From assembly GCA_963693285.1 (NCBI GenBank), contig OY848917.1, positions 8,618,192 through 8,682,191 of the forward strand: a DNA stretch of 64,000 nt, written 5' to 3'. The notes below the pieces were generated by a model. That model was not told where the DNA came from and searched no databases. It saw only the letters and a program-made list of their open reading frames with translations. This DNA comes from Xestospongia muta (Eukaryota > Porifera > Demospongiae > Haplosclerida > Petrosiidae). Below are positions 10,866 to 22,405 of the stretch, one piece after another (within the stretch, counting starts at the first letter, position 1; each line of letters begins with the position of its first letter). The translations under genes were made by a program, and so were the position numbers.

Positions 10866-12480
10866 ATGGAGTGTAGTGTTGTGTTGGAAGACTGGTCGGC
10901 TGATGGATCATTTGCGTTTTTATTACTCAAAGGACTCCCCCAAATTTTCGGACAACTTACAATGAGTGATGGATAGCTCAAAGACGTTGCTGAGAAAATA
11001 CACGATAGAGTCAAGCTGAAAAATATTATAGACAGTGCAACATCTACTCAGAAGGTCAATAAATTGACCTGTTGTTGTTTTTGTTATGATAATGTTATAC
11101 TATTATCATTAGTAGGAAAACAGTAGTCTTGACATCAATAGTCTGGGTCACCAGCCAACTACAACAAATGTTGTTTAGCAAAAAGATACCTCATCTCAAA
11201 GTTGGCATCACATATTTATGATAACCTCTGCTTTCTCTTTTAGAACAGAGGAAACCTTAGTGACTGGACAATTCACTAGAAGAGTAGAACAAAGATTATT
11301 CCATCTCTCTCAACATTTGATAATGGTGCATACAAGAAACTCTTCAATTGATCAGTACAACGCTGTATGTCATAAACTGATTAAAACTTATCCAAATGTT
11401 AAAAGATGAAATTGATTCTACTGACTATGTAAGTGTATGATAATTTTTCATTGTGAACTTGTTATGAAGAATTTGTTAATTTCTCAAGGTTCTTAGAAAA
11501 CAAAGTTATGGGATGAATTCAAGTTTCTTTGTCATCTATCTGTTTCTAAGATAGATTCTGTAACTACTTAGTCTCTCCAAAATGTGGAAGACTTTCAAAT
11601 GTCTTTGAAGTGACACAAGTACTTGTGTTGATGATCTGAATAATGATTGATATAGCAACAAATCTGGCTTCCTTACAACAGGAATGTTATAATTGAAAAA
11701 GGGACCATTCTCTTGCTGACATACAGTCTTTGACCAGCAGAACATTTTCTAGACAGAAATTGATAATGAATTTGAACCTCCAGTTTTGGAAATCCATGAG
11801 CAATACCAATCATTGAAGGTTTAGAAAATAGTGAGTTGTTAATAAAACTTGTTAATATTATTATCATTGTTTACATGTGTTAATTTCTTCTCTATTCTAG
11901 TTTAGGATAGAATTCAGAACTGTTATCAGGCTGGATGAAGGATCCATTCATTCATGGAAAGTTGCCTGACTTGAAAAAAAGAATGATTACTTTTTCTTGA
12001 TTGAAATTCAAGCACAGGCCAAATTGAAATAGCTTCTCTCCACTCTTGATGACAAGAAAAGCAAAGAATTTGCGAATGAAGTTATTTTATTACTAATTCA
12101 ATGTATGTATGACATGATGTTTTAATAGGTCTTGTAGCTTTTTCAGTTATTGTATGAACTGTTGATCTCCATTGAGAAACTAGTACAGTTTATGAAGGTA
12201 ATAATCTACCTGAAGATAGTGTTGTCTATTATAATAGATAAATGTCAAATGTAAATACACCAGTCATTCAGGAGGTAGTACTTGACTAATTATATCCTCA
12301 TTGTTTAATTGTCTGCCTTTTAAAGTATGGTTAACCTTTGACTCCTTGCTGTTTTCAAGTTTGTCAATAACTTATACAATGCTCATTATTATGCGCCAAC
12401 TTTTAGTAGTTTTCTGAACGACTGTATATTTACAGTCTAACAAACCCTTTCTGCTTGATTACAGTGAATGGGTCCAGCTA
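10866..12480 (+). pseudogene. Uncharacterised metazoan family gene (SAMD3-like tail), copy A, broken
   Basis: A first coding block starts at ATG 10866 (MECSVVLEDWSADGSF) and runs to about 11060 with an internal TAG shared with copy B. After a ttttag acceptor at about 11240 comes a block with QYNAVCHKLIKTYPN, and after another acceptor at about 11493 comes KTKLWDEFKFLCHL. Together these resemble a repeated YP...W...F motif of a poorly described family in sponges, cnidarians and fish whose members are often labelled SAMD3-like. That label is from memory and weak. Further degraded blocks follow at 11750-11820, 11900-12100 and 12465. The last exon is missing here because the unit ends at 12600. 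It is present in copy B. Confidence 0.45.
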
Positions 12481-12639
12481 GGCAGACTAATTACTTTGTA
12501 AGAAATATTTTATGATCAATGTATAATGAGGTAAGCTAACATCAGTATATGTTGAATTACTCTTAACATGTTTAATTTTTGTTCAGTGATTCATACATGT
12601 AATAAATCAACAATGTTTACTTATAGATAATGTGTGCAC

Positions 12640-13997
12640 AGTACTTGTCAATCCACTACGATTTTCAGAATATAAAAGCGTTGTTTTTTTTGAGTGTCAA
12701 TAAATCCATTACTGTTATTGGCACTCATTTCCTACATGTCAAAATAGGGAAGGAGGGTTTCTTCAAGCCACTAATAAATCATGAATAATAATGAGTATTA
12801 TAGTATTGTGCTTGTTGGCATTCATTGTCTTCAGTCTAAAGTCTGTGCCTGAATGATATGGATTTTGAAAAACTTTCTTGCTATGTTTGCCATTGGTGAA
12901 GTTGCAAACATTCAGACAATTGAAGAACTTATCGAAAATGTCAGCAAAAAGTGCAGTTTCTTCAGCTTCTTTCCCTCCATATTGTGTGAGAGCTTTGAGA
13001 CTGAATCACTTAGTACCTGTAATTTTAATGTATGATAGCAATGCATGTCATAATTATGTTAAAAGATGTTATGTAATCTAACCTGAGCAGCAAGGTCCAC
13101 ACGCATTTTGGAAAAACTAGTCAAATGAATATGCTCATACTTCAAGCAAGGAAACAAAACTAAGCCACTTTCCATTCTGGATTTACTATATATATCACTT
13201 AAATGATCCCAAACAATATTGTCTTCTGTAGAGTAGAATAAAAACGTCATGTATAACTCAAGATACAGAGATACATGTAACATCACTGTACCCAAAGGTT
13301 TCTTGATCGAGAAGCCCAGCAGTTTCTTGTTGTTTTTATCAAGTGTGAAGGATCAGAAATGAAAAAAAATTCCCTGCCCTCAGTGGCACAAGGGTTAAGT
13401 GTTTTGTGTGTCAATCTTTTGAGATTATGTAATCTGACAAGTCTTCGATTTATTGATGCTCCATCAGCTGTACTATCCAACACCTACATTAAGGTAGGTA
13501 ATATTATATGTGTTTTTATCCCACTAAGTATATTTTGAATTTGGCTATAATGTGTATACCTTAAATCCACATCTCTCAAGTCTATTCACAGCTTCCCACA
13601 GCAGATCAAACAACATATAGTCTGTGACATTGTGGATTGGGAATTAGACATGTGGAAACTCAAGGTGGGAAAAGAATCCCCTCACCATAAATGTCATTAT
13701 CGAGTTCATTAGCAGCTCTGGTGGAAGAATGGAGTTTGTCAGTGTCTTCTCCAATAAATCCAATTGTGATTTGATATCCCCCATGCAGGTAAATCCTATG
13801 AGATCACCTGAAATATTAATGTACATAATGAAGATTACATGCATGTATTCAACTGTATACTAAGTATCAATTGTCACCTGTGTGTTTATCAAACACCAAA
13901 TCTTTTATGTGCATCTCATCAATCAATAATACATTACATTTTTTCCCTTTCTTCACATTCTTCACTACAAAACTTGAGTACATAGCTAACGTTATTT
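12640..13997 (-). pseudogene. P-element/THAP9-like transposase pseudogene, copy B
   Basis: It has the same exon order as copy A, starting with the first Asp block (IDEMHIKD-like) at 13997-13876. The GT donor after that exon is intact (cacag then gtgaca), the Glu-Glu codons replaced by a stop in copy A are intact (about 12955), and the EHIHLTSFSKMRVDLAAQ block is continuous (about 13150-13090). The shared TAA in the second exon remains. Its final exon (FTELVRYL... in copy A) is absent because the tandem junction falls inside the gene: the sequence runs into the right end of unit A. It is therefore C-terminally truncated. Confidence 0.82.
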
Positions 13998-14263
13998 CTG
14001 TAGAATAGTTTAGTGGAGATGAAGTTGTTCTGTTAGACAATGAAAACTATCAGATTCCTAACAACTCAAGGTATTTATTTCTAAATCTATGTATGAAATG
14101 GTAGCTATATTTTATGCATGAAGAAGTGACAAATTTTAATTGTATGTATAGGAGGATGTGTTGCTAACCACATAAATAAATTCCAGTAAAAACTATTTTC
14201 ATTGCACTTTAGGTGTTGATTACAATTGCTTGTTACTGAATACATCTACCTTTTCCTAAATAG

Positions 14264-14872
14264 GACTGGAGAACATCCTGTAGGGTTAAGGTAGTCAAAG
14301 AATTGGAGTATCATATGTTTAGAGATGACTACTTTGATTTCACTGACTCCAAGCCAGAGAATGTGGCCAAAGAATGTGATAATAAGGGGAATGGTCCTGC
14401 AGCTAAAAAAAACTCAATATGGTGACTTCAATGCCACTTATGATGAATTTTATTCTCGCTTTGAAGTTTTGGAGTTCAAAGTGAATGCAATGGAAAGAGA
14501 GATGGAGAGTCTCAGAAAGTGGGAAGCTGAGAAATCTGAAATGATAATGACTATGAAAACATTAGAGAAAGAACTAAAAGTAAATTAGACAAAGAATTAA
14601 AAACTCTGCAGAAATTTGCTGATTATCTGAAAGAAAACTTTCAATGCTTTATTTGCAAATGTATTCTACCAATTTAAAGTGTTATATTGCCGTGTTATAA
14701 TAACATTCGATGCTGTAAGTATTGCATTGATCAGTGGCTCACTGATCACATGACTTGTCCACACTGCCGTGTCACCATGGATATCCAGTCATGCATGATG
14801 TTGCCACCTGCTTGTCAGTTTGAATCAATGATCAGTTACATACATGAATATTCAAATAAATTCAATCATTGA
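14264..14872 (+). pseudogene. Coiled-coil plus RING-finger pseudogene, copy B
   Basis: The first exon frame (DWRTSCRVKVVKELEYHMF) stays open longer than in copy A, to about 14420, where a shift near an A-run moves the frame into the coiled coil (EVLEFKVNAMERE). The RING block FQCFICKCILP at 14640-14670 is followed by a private TAA at 14675-14677. Beyond it the remaining zinc ligands read RCCKYCIDQWL and CPHCR without further stops, to a TGA at 14870. The codon that is TGA in copy A is CGA here (14708-14710). Confidence 0.7.
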
Positions 14873-14957
14873 ATTGCATTGAATAAACAGTTAAGTGACT
14901 TTCAGCTTCCTAAAGGACATTTACATAATAGTATTTAAGTACTATGTTACATTATAT

Positions 14958-15990
14958 TTACAACAGTTGAGTTAATCTATTTGTTAAATGTTTGAATGTG
15001 ATGATTGCATTGTTAAGTTGGAAACCACTTCCTGAAATGGTGTCAGTGAAAAAGGTGTCATATGAATAGCCTTGTGAATAAAAAAGGTGGTCCTATTTAG
15101 CTGAAAGGTCAGGCCTGTCTTGCAATGGATCAACACCATATGGAGTGAAGTATGTCATCTTACCTTGATCTCTTTCATATTCAGCAACAGCAGAAGAAGT
15201 TTCAGAGATTGCCATTGCTGGAATTACAGTGATGTATGATAAATCTTGGGCAAGAACATTTAGAATTCCTTTGCCTGTATGTGCATGTTGAATAGTCAAG
15301 TTGTAAAATAGGTCAAACATTATAATAGTACCTGAAATGGGAGTGGCAATTCCATGCAGCTACAAATCTTTCCATTCCAATTGCTGACGTGTTGATAGTG
15401 ATGAAAGACACACAAAAAAGAGTTACAGGATCTGAAATATCGACCACTTCATCTTCTTCCATTTTAATATCTGTTTAATTGGATAGTTCACTCTGGAATT
15501 CACTTGTGGCCATAATCTCTCAACTGTTAAATTCTGTAAGAGTATTGTTATCCCATAACTAATACTTCTGGAACAATTACTTATTTACCTGTGTTGAAGG
15601 AATTTGATAGTATGCAGTAACTTGTCTTGGTCCAAAATGATGCATGAGCTTACTATGAATAAAAAGTGTTAAGTAAAACTTTTTCCCATGATCAACTCTA
15701 ATTTGATCCCATAATCCATGCCTAGTCACAGTCTCCCTGTTAACAAATAAAATTAATGTACTTGTCATGGTCACTACATTACCTATGAACCCTTTCATAT
15801 ATTACTAGATTGTTCTTTATAGACATTGTAACATGAGACACAATCATTCCTGAAAATCATCGACTGATATTACATGTGTAACACCATATTGATGCTCCAA
15901 TGCTATGTTCACCTATCTTCATTCCTTGTGACTCCAGATACCCTTTCATCTTTTTACGTCCATATACCTCACCAACCTATAATTAATTTT
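14958..15990 (-). pseudogene. Integrase catalytic-core (rve-like) pseudogene, copy B
   Basis: Same blocks and intron position as copy A. The expected catalytic Glu is retained (LTVERLW; GAG, complement of 15519-15521). A one-base loss in the T-run after VDDF near 15860 shifts the first Asp block out of frame. The C-terminal part carries an extra codon in the SETSSAVAEYERDQ segment and ends within the same ATTRLTQLL-like tail region. Overall inactive, but through different lesions from copy A. Confidence 0.68.
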
Positions 15991-16090
15991 GAGATTTTCT
16001 GAAAAAATAATGGTTTTACCTCCTCAACTGTACCACTGACTTCAGATTCGGCAGAATTTCAATTATAATTTCTAAATAATGCCTAACATA

Positions 16091-16102
16091 CGCGCATGCG
16101 CA
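16091..16102. promoter_or_regulatory. NRF-1-like palindromic site, copy B
   Basis: An identical CGCGCATGCGCA in the second unit, about 30 bases upstream of the ATG at 16133. The site is unchanged while surrounding sequence differs between units, but twelve bases are too few to argue for selection. Confidence 0.5.
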
Positions 16103-16132
16103 ATAAATTTTTTTGCCGAACTGGTCTTCCTA

Positions 16133-18114
16133 ATGGAGTGTAGTGTTGTGTTGGAAGACTAGTCGGCTGATGGATTATTTACGTTTTTATTATTCAAAGG
16201 AATCCCCAAAATTTTCGGACAACTTACAATGAGTGATGGATAGCTCAAAGACGTTGCTGAGAAAATACCCGATAGAGTCAAGCTGAAAAATATTATAGAC
16301 AATGCAACATCTACTCAGAAGGTCAATAAATTGACCTGTTGTTGTTTTTGTTATGATAATGTTATACTATTATCATTAGTAGGAAAACAGTAGTTTTGAC
16401 ATCAATAGTCTGGGTCACCAGCCAACTACAACAAATGTTGTTTTTGCAAAAAGATACCTCATCTCAAAGCTGGCATCACATATTTGTGATAACCTCTGCT
16501 TTCTCTTTTAGAACAGAGGAAACCTTAGTCACTGGACAATTCACTAGAAGAGTAAGAACAAAGATTATTCCATCTCACTCAACATTTGATAATGGTACAT
16601 ACAAGAAACTCTTCAAGTGATCAGTACAACACTGTATATCATAAACTGATTAAAATCTATCCAAATGTTGAAAGATGAAATTGATTTCACTGGCTATGTA
16701 AGTGTATGATAATTTTTTATTGTGAATTTGTTATGAAGAATTTGTTATTTCTCAAGGTTCTTAGAAAACGAAGTTATGGGATGAATTCAATTTTTTTTGT
16801 AATTTATCTGCTTCTAAGATAGATTCTGTAAATACTTACTCTCTCCAAAATGTGGAAGACTTCCAATTGTCTTTGAAGTGACAGAAGTACTTGTGTTGAT
16901 GATGTAGATAATGAATGATATATAGCAACAAATCTGGCTTCTTTACAACAAGAATGTTGTAAATGAAAAAGGGACCATTCTCTTGAAACCATACAGTCTT
17001 TGACCAGCAGAACATTTTCTAGACAGAAATTGATAATGAATTTGAACCTCCAGTTTTGGAAATCCACGGGCAATACCCATCATTGAAGGTTTGGAAAACA
17101 GTGAGTTGTTAATAAAACTTGTTATTATTATTATCATTGTTTACATGTGTTAATTTCTTCTCTATTTCAGATTAGGATGGAATTCAGAACTGTTATCAGG
17201 TTGGATGAAGGATCAGCATCCATTCATTCATGGAAAGTTGCCTGACTTGAAAAAAAGAATATTACTTTTTCTTGATTGGAACTCAAGCATAGGGCAAATT
17301 GAAATAGCTTCTCTCCACTCTTGATGACAAGAAAAGCAAAGAACTTGTGAATGAAGGTATTTTATTACTAATTCAATGTATATATGACATGATATTTTAA
17401 TGGGTCTTGTAGTTTTTTCAGTTATTTTATGAACTGTTGATCTCCATTGAGAAACTAGTACAGTTTATGAAGGTAATAATCTATCTGTAGATAGTGTTGT
17501 CTATAATAGATAAATGTCAAATGTAAATACATCAGTCATTCAGGAGGTAGTACTTGACTAATTATATCCTCATTGTTTGAGTGTCTGCCTTTTAAAGTAT
17601 GGTTAACCTTTGACTCCTTGCTGTTTTCAAGTTTGTCAATACCTCATGCAATGCTCCTTATTGTGGGCCAACTTTTAGTAGTTTTCTGAACAACTGTATA
17701 TTTAGAGCCTAACAAACCCTTTCTGCTTGATTACAGTGAATGGGTCCAGCTAGGCAGACTAATTACTTTGTAAGAAATATTTTATGATCAAAGTATAATG
17801 AGGTAAGCTAACAACAGTATATGTTGAATTATTCTTAACATGATTAATTTTTGTTCAGTGATTCATGCATACATGATCATATCTGTTGAAGAGACCTCTT
17901 TCCATATCATCGTAGAGGAGAAGCTATCTGTGAACTGAATTCTTTTGAGAGTACCTTGATCCACATGGTGTGTTGTTACTTTGTTTATGACATTCCATAC
18001 CTAAAGCCTCTCCAGTCACTTCTATTGATGATCCAGTACTATATGTTTGGACTAGAAGACTCACAAAAAGATATACCTGCACTCATAGAGATTGAGATGG
18101 ACAATAGTTTATAA
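16133..18114 (+). pseudogene. Uncharacterised metazoan family gene (SAMD3-like tail), copy B, with terminal exon
   Basis: The ATG at 16133 begins the same first exon, here with an extra TAG after LED (about 16160) plus the shared TAG. The middle exon at 16513-16620 is frameshifted relative to copy A. The terminal exon at about 17877-18114 is open apart from a TGA near its start and encodes RDLFPYHRRGEAICELNSF, then a helical segment with MVCCYFVYDIPYLK and LLMIQYYMFGLED. This matches the C-terminal 'YFVFN-x-YPK...LLxFLQ' pattern I associate with the SAMD3-like family (from memory, not searched). Several earlier exons are degraded, so a functional product is unlikely. Confidence 0.5.
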
Positions 18115-18650
18115 TTATGAAGTAATTCAGAGTTATTATATATACAGTTTATTATATTGTATATGTATTATGTCATCACTATTTAAAGTTCAAGTACTTT
18201 TGTATTCATTTATATAAGACATAATGTAGAAGAAATAAGAATTAGAAATATGCATTTTCAGCTTCTGTACTATTCCTGTGTAGTTATTTACACAATAAGA
18301 AGCCCACACTTTAGAACTTTTAATTTGATGAGCAGCTTGCTAACATAATGACCACTGCTCCTCTCACAAAGATAATTTGTTATGGATGATAACATTTACA
18401 CCCTATTAACATGAAAATGCCATATAGTTTAATCGTTCCTACGTAAAGTTGACTTACTTTAGTTAGTTTATTTACATCTGTGATAAAAGGTTTTAAAACA
18501 CTTTCAGATTCATATTTAATCAAGTTAAGACTTATTACATGCTTTGGGTCCAAGTTTTGTGAGTGAGTAGTAAAACAGAGTTAGTACAATACAATACATT
18601 TGTATTGAATGTTAAGAACCATCACATACATCACTAACTTTGTTATCTGT
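18115..18650. other. Intergenic, A/T-rich
   Basis: The 3' flank of the preceding gene remnant, with several possible polyadenylation signals. I see no open frame, repeat or RNA fold worth calling. Confidence 0.4.
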
Positions 18651-18682
18651 TCATGCATATTTCTTTGTCACCTATATTTATT

Positions 18683-18684
<2 letters not shown>

Positions 18685-18725
<41 letters not shown>
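18685..18725. repeat. (AT)n microsatellite, about 20 units
   Basis: Uninterrupted alternating A and T over about 41 bases. The Tyr/Ile-rich open frames crossing it on both strands are artefacts of the repeat. Confidence 0.95.
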
Positions 18726-18726
<1 letters not shown>

Positions 18727-18959
18727 CAAAGGCTATTTTAAGAGAATTATTTTCCTTTTTTTCTTGAAATGTTTGTTGAATGGAACAATCCAATTGCTTG
18801 CAAGTTTTCCCTACAAGTTCGTTATCATAGACAACAGTGAAATTTGTTACTGTTTGAGAAAGATGATGCTGTTCCTTATAATTAAGACCAAACAGAAACA
18901 TAGCTGCTATATAAATCTGTAGTACCTGAGAACCAACTTAGCAAGTGAAGTTGAAGTCA

Positions 18960-19340
18960 TTTTGAGACGAATGAGCCTCAAACAGATGTCTGACTAACTG
19001 CTATCAGATTTGATGCACCAAAGAAAGCAGCAGCAGTTGTATGCAGCGACACTCTTAATTGCTTCAATTTGTAACGAAGCCATGTCTATTTTTTTGCTGC
19101 CAAGTATAATTATTTACCTCTAAATCCTCTCACAACGGATTTCTCTGCCTCTATATTCGTAGTATCAGCCACACCTATTATTATTGATTTGTTCCTCTAG
19201 AAGTCCTATATACTAATAAAGATATCCAGGGGCAACATATACTATTTGCTTGACCAGCTCAGTACTTTCAATAAAGACTTCAGATCTTTTAAATGTCTCC
19301 TTATGTTCAATAGGGACTTCAGCTCTCTTGATCGACATGG
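18960..19340 (-). other. Possible degraded minus-strand gene start
   Basis: On minus, an ATG at about 19339 opens MSIKRAEVPIEHKETFKRSE and continues about 40 codons to KQIVYVAPGYLY before a stop. Further in-frame fragments with stops follow towards 18960. The composition is protein-like (charged, no repeats), but I recognise no domain and see no clean splice sites. It may be a decayed first exon. Confidence 0.25.
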
Positions 19341-19382
19341 CGAATATAATACTAATAATTCTTTACGATAGATAGTCTATAC

Positions 19383-19655
19383 GTGTCGCGAGGGAAAAGG
19401 ATTGTCTTTCGAAAGTCAATGTTTAGAGGTATCACTCAGGTTCCTGTTTTTTATACCATAGAGCGAGAGATGGATTGCAAGGCACTCAGCAGTTACTCAG
19501 GACTAAATTGTTTGAAGGTAGTGATTTCTAACTTTGAAACTAGATTGAAACTGTATAGCAAAATCTTTGTGAACAGTTGTAATATGAACAATGTCATATT
19601 ACAGGTTATGTCCATTTATGATGATTTATGGTCAGGACTCAAGTCAAAAAGGTGA
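19383..19655 (+). other. Open frame of 90 codons, unknown
   Basis: The frame starts within cgtgtcgcgaggg and encodes Lys/Arg- and Ser-containing sequence (KRIVFRKSMFRG, NFETRLKLYSK) to a TGA at 19655. There is no recognisable domain, signal peptide or repeat. It lies head-to-head with the minus-strand fragment ending at 19340, so the 50-base gap could hold a shared promoter. Coding status is uncertain. Confidence 0.2.
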
Positions 19656-19659
19656 ATTA

Positions 19660-20900
19660 TACTATTTATAATGTATGATACCACTCTATAACATGATCTT
19701 GTGAAGGAGAGAGCATTGCAAGGAATACTATCAAGATTAAACATTTAGAATGATAATTATGAAAAGACATAATCATATTTATAGTTTTATTAGAGTGCTA
19801 TATATCTATCTACACATGTCTTTATAATTAATTTAAAGACATAGTTAGCTATATAGTTTTTAGGATCCCTTTCCTATTCCTGTGTTTTGTCAAAGTACTG
19901 ATAAAAACCTTGCAAATAAACAACTTGAAACAGATTGAACATACATTTAACACACTCTTGCTACAATACTCGTGACCAAAAGATTCATTATCACATGAGA
20001 GAAGAATGCAGAATATGCTTGAATCTTATTGCTAATTTTTGTTCTAAAGGACTACACTGATCATTTGTAGATCTCTTAAACTAGGTCTAGGTTAGTTCAA
20101 ATTTTGATTATCTGTTATATATAAAATACTTTCATGAGTTATGTCCTTTTATATATACTTATATGTAAATGTAACTATCAATACAATATTACCTTTACAG
20201 TTCCATCATTGTCTTTAAGAAATTCATTTTTGTTCACAAGTGACCTCATCACAATTAACCAAGTGCTAAGAGATGGACACTGACTGAAGGATAATAAGTG
20301 ATTATATCCACTTCTAGCAAAGTTTGTATGTACATTTCTCTTGTTTATGCATTAATTTTAGTAACATAACATGACTAACTTTTTGTGTAGATGACTCTGC
20401 TTTATTGTTACTAAAATGTTTAGTGTTCTGGTTGCTTGGGCTTTAATCTCAGGAGTGTGATGTGGATGTTACTTTTTTAGTCAAGTTTTTACAGGTATGA
20501 ACTTGTCTTTGTAGTCAATACACTTGGTGTTAGTTAATAAAAGAGCTTTTAGGTGTGGAACTACTGATATTTTTATAGTCTTGGGAACAGTATTTAATAG
20601 AAAGGTGTCAACCAGCCTTCTCGCTACTGATTACCTTATTTAGTCATAAATATTATTTCCAAAAAGATGATGTAATAGTTTGTTATGGGATCTATTTAGC
20701 TATTCCCATGCTTTAACCTTATTCCAGTAACCCTAATATATAGGGAGCTATTATTGATAGTGTCATCATTAGATTAATATAATTTGTTTACTGTATGTTT
20801 TTTGTGAAATATCTTAGTACATTACTTATCTCCATTATTTTCATTACCACAGCATGGAACACTCTGATTGGAGGCCACAGACTGAGCCAATAATCAACCA
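19660..20900. other. No gene seen
   Basis: A/T-rich sequence with no long open frame, no tandem repeat and no transposon motif that I can recognise. Confidence 0.4.
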
Positions 20901-20914
20901 CATATTATGATATT

Positions 20915-21175
20915 TACAGGTGGTAATACTTATCATGACGATGACCCATTAAAACAGTACTTCACAGCAGTTGAGCAAAGTCTATTGATGCAATGTAGTA
21001 ATGTCATTTCTTTTTCTCTTGCTGGATGAACATTATATATTTAATATGTCATATCAGATCATTCTAAAACAAATGATGTCCTAGCATTTCTTGAACGCAA
21101 GTTTGGAAAGATACTTTCACAAGTCAGTTTCAAGTGGGACATAGTAGCTGGTACATGCGTCTGTGAGCAAAGCTT
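20915..21175 (+). pseudogene. Fragment of the same SAMD3-like-tail family
   Basis: After an acceptor (atatttacag) comes a coding-like block with HDDDPLKQYFTAVEQSLLMQC (cut by a TGA), then after atatcag a block reading HSKTNDVLAFLERKFGKI. The pairing of a 'SLL...' helix with 'K-x-x-DVL-x-FLE-x-K' follows the C-terminal pattern of the family seen at 17877-18114. Only part of the domain is visible and at least one stop interrupts it. Confidence 0.35.
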
Positions 21176-21199
21176 CATCTATACATAAACTCAATCTTT

Positions 21200-22400
21200 A
21201 CCTTATTGGTATTCACATTTCAAGAAGTATAGTGAAGATCTCATAGCTGTTCAAAAATTTGTTTATAGAATTATCTCTAGCAACTGATAATTTTATGTTC
21301 TTTTCTGTTTATGAGAGACAATCGTGATCAGTTCTATTTTTTGTAATATTTACTATATCAGTAGTCTCACAACAATTACATCTCCTTCTACATGTATACA
21401 TCTACTTTACTTTACAACTGTTGGTAATTAAAGAAGGCTGACAAGGTAAGTAAATTTACCATAACTTAAAAACAAAAAACTAAAAGCAAAATTCCTTAAC
21501 TTTTGTCGTTTCTTTGTCAAGTTTTGTATGAGGAGAAACTGTTGTCGTCGAGTTATAGCCGTTCAAAGTACATTACCAGCTAACACACACACACACAAAA
21601 GGCAAATACTCTTACCCTCGCTATGCGCAGTCTTCAATTCAGAGTGGTTATTGTCAGAGATATTTGTGATTGTCATATGATGAAAAGAAACGATTAATTA
21701 CTATTAATACCAAGCTATCAAAGCTAAAAATTATAAAAGTGCAGTATTTTATGATGTTTGACTGTCAGTTAACTTTAAAAATACGAGTTAGTTAGCAATG
21801 GACCTTTGCTACAAATGTTCACTAGTGAAAATACTTAAGTAACAATTACAAATAACTGATACCATCAAATCAACAAAAAACTGCTGTTTACATCTTTTTC
21901 AATGAGTAACAAATCTTAGTTATATATTTGCATTCATAAATGGAGGTCATGTTTTTCTTTGACTCAAACATGGCAAAACTACTTTGTCTATTTTTGTAAT
22001 TTAATTACAACATCTCCACCTCCAACATTGATGTCAAAACAAAAGGATAAAAAAATTAAGTCCATCCATCCATCCATCAGGTCTCTGTATCTTTCCAGCC
22101 TGTGACATTGATCAAAGCTGTCTTTCACATTTTTTTCATTAATGGATGGAGTCCTTTATATTACCATGGCCTTATAAATCTGCAACTTGCCCTATTCTTT
22201 CTTTGTTTTACAAATATTCATAATCATGTAAAACGTGATGAACAAATCTGATTGGTGACCTAGAATTCCTTCGTTGGGCGAGTCTGACTTGTGGATCTGA
22301 AGGTTGGTTGCACAGATATACCCTTGTCAATTAAGCATTGAACTATTAAAGAAACGGACAGTAAACGCCGTAAATAGGTAAGTTCTATAATTTTGGTAGT
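21200..22400. other. Intergenic; minor simple repeats only
   Basis: Contains a short (ac)n at about 21583-21597 and a (catc)n-type run near 22060. No supportable gene. A more CpG-containing stretch at 21500-21560 could be a relic promoter. Confidence 0.4.
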
Positions 22401-22405
22401 TATAA

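Larger units (their letters stand above)
7345..12600 (+). repeat. Tandem segmental duplication, unit A (about 5.26 kb)
   Basis: Positions 7351 onward (caacaatgattacttataga) and 12608 onward (caacaatgtttacttataga) start two stretches that stay aligned to their ends, with an offset of about 5257 bases and a few percent divergence, mostly substitutions plus short indels. The start of A and the A/B junction share acatgtaRtaaatcaac. Both units end at a ttcagtgattcat phrase. Each unit carries the same four pseudogenes in the same order and orientation. Confidence 0.93.
12601..17875 (+). repeat. Tandem segmental duplication, unit B
   Basis: This is the second copy of the 5.26-kb unit, collinear with 7345-12600. 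Small differences include an extra gaa near 15197 and an extra tcagca near 17216. It ends at the same ttcagtgattcat phrase and then continues into single-copy sequence that carries the terminal exon of the plus-strand gene. Confidence 0.93.

Noticed and set aside
18653..18922. Tyr/Ile-rich small protein
   Set aside because: Produced by the (AT)n microsatellite; open on both strands.
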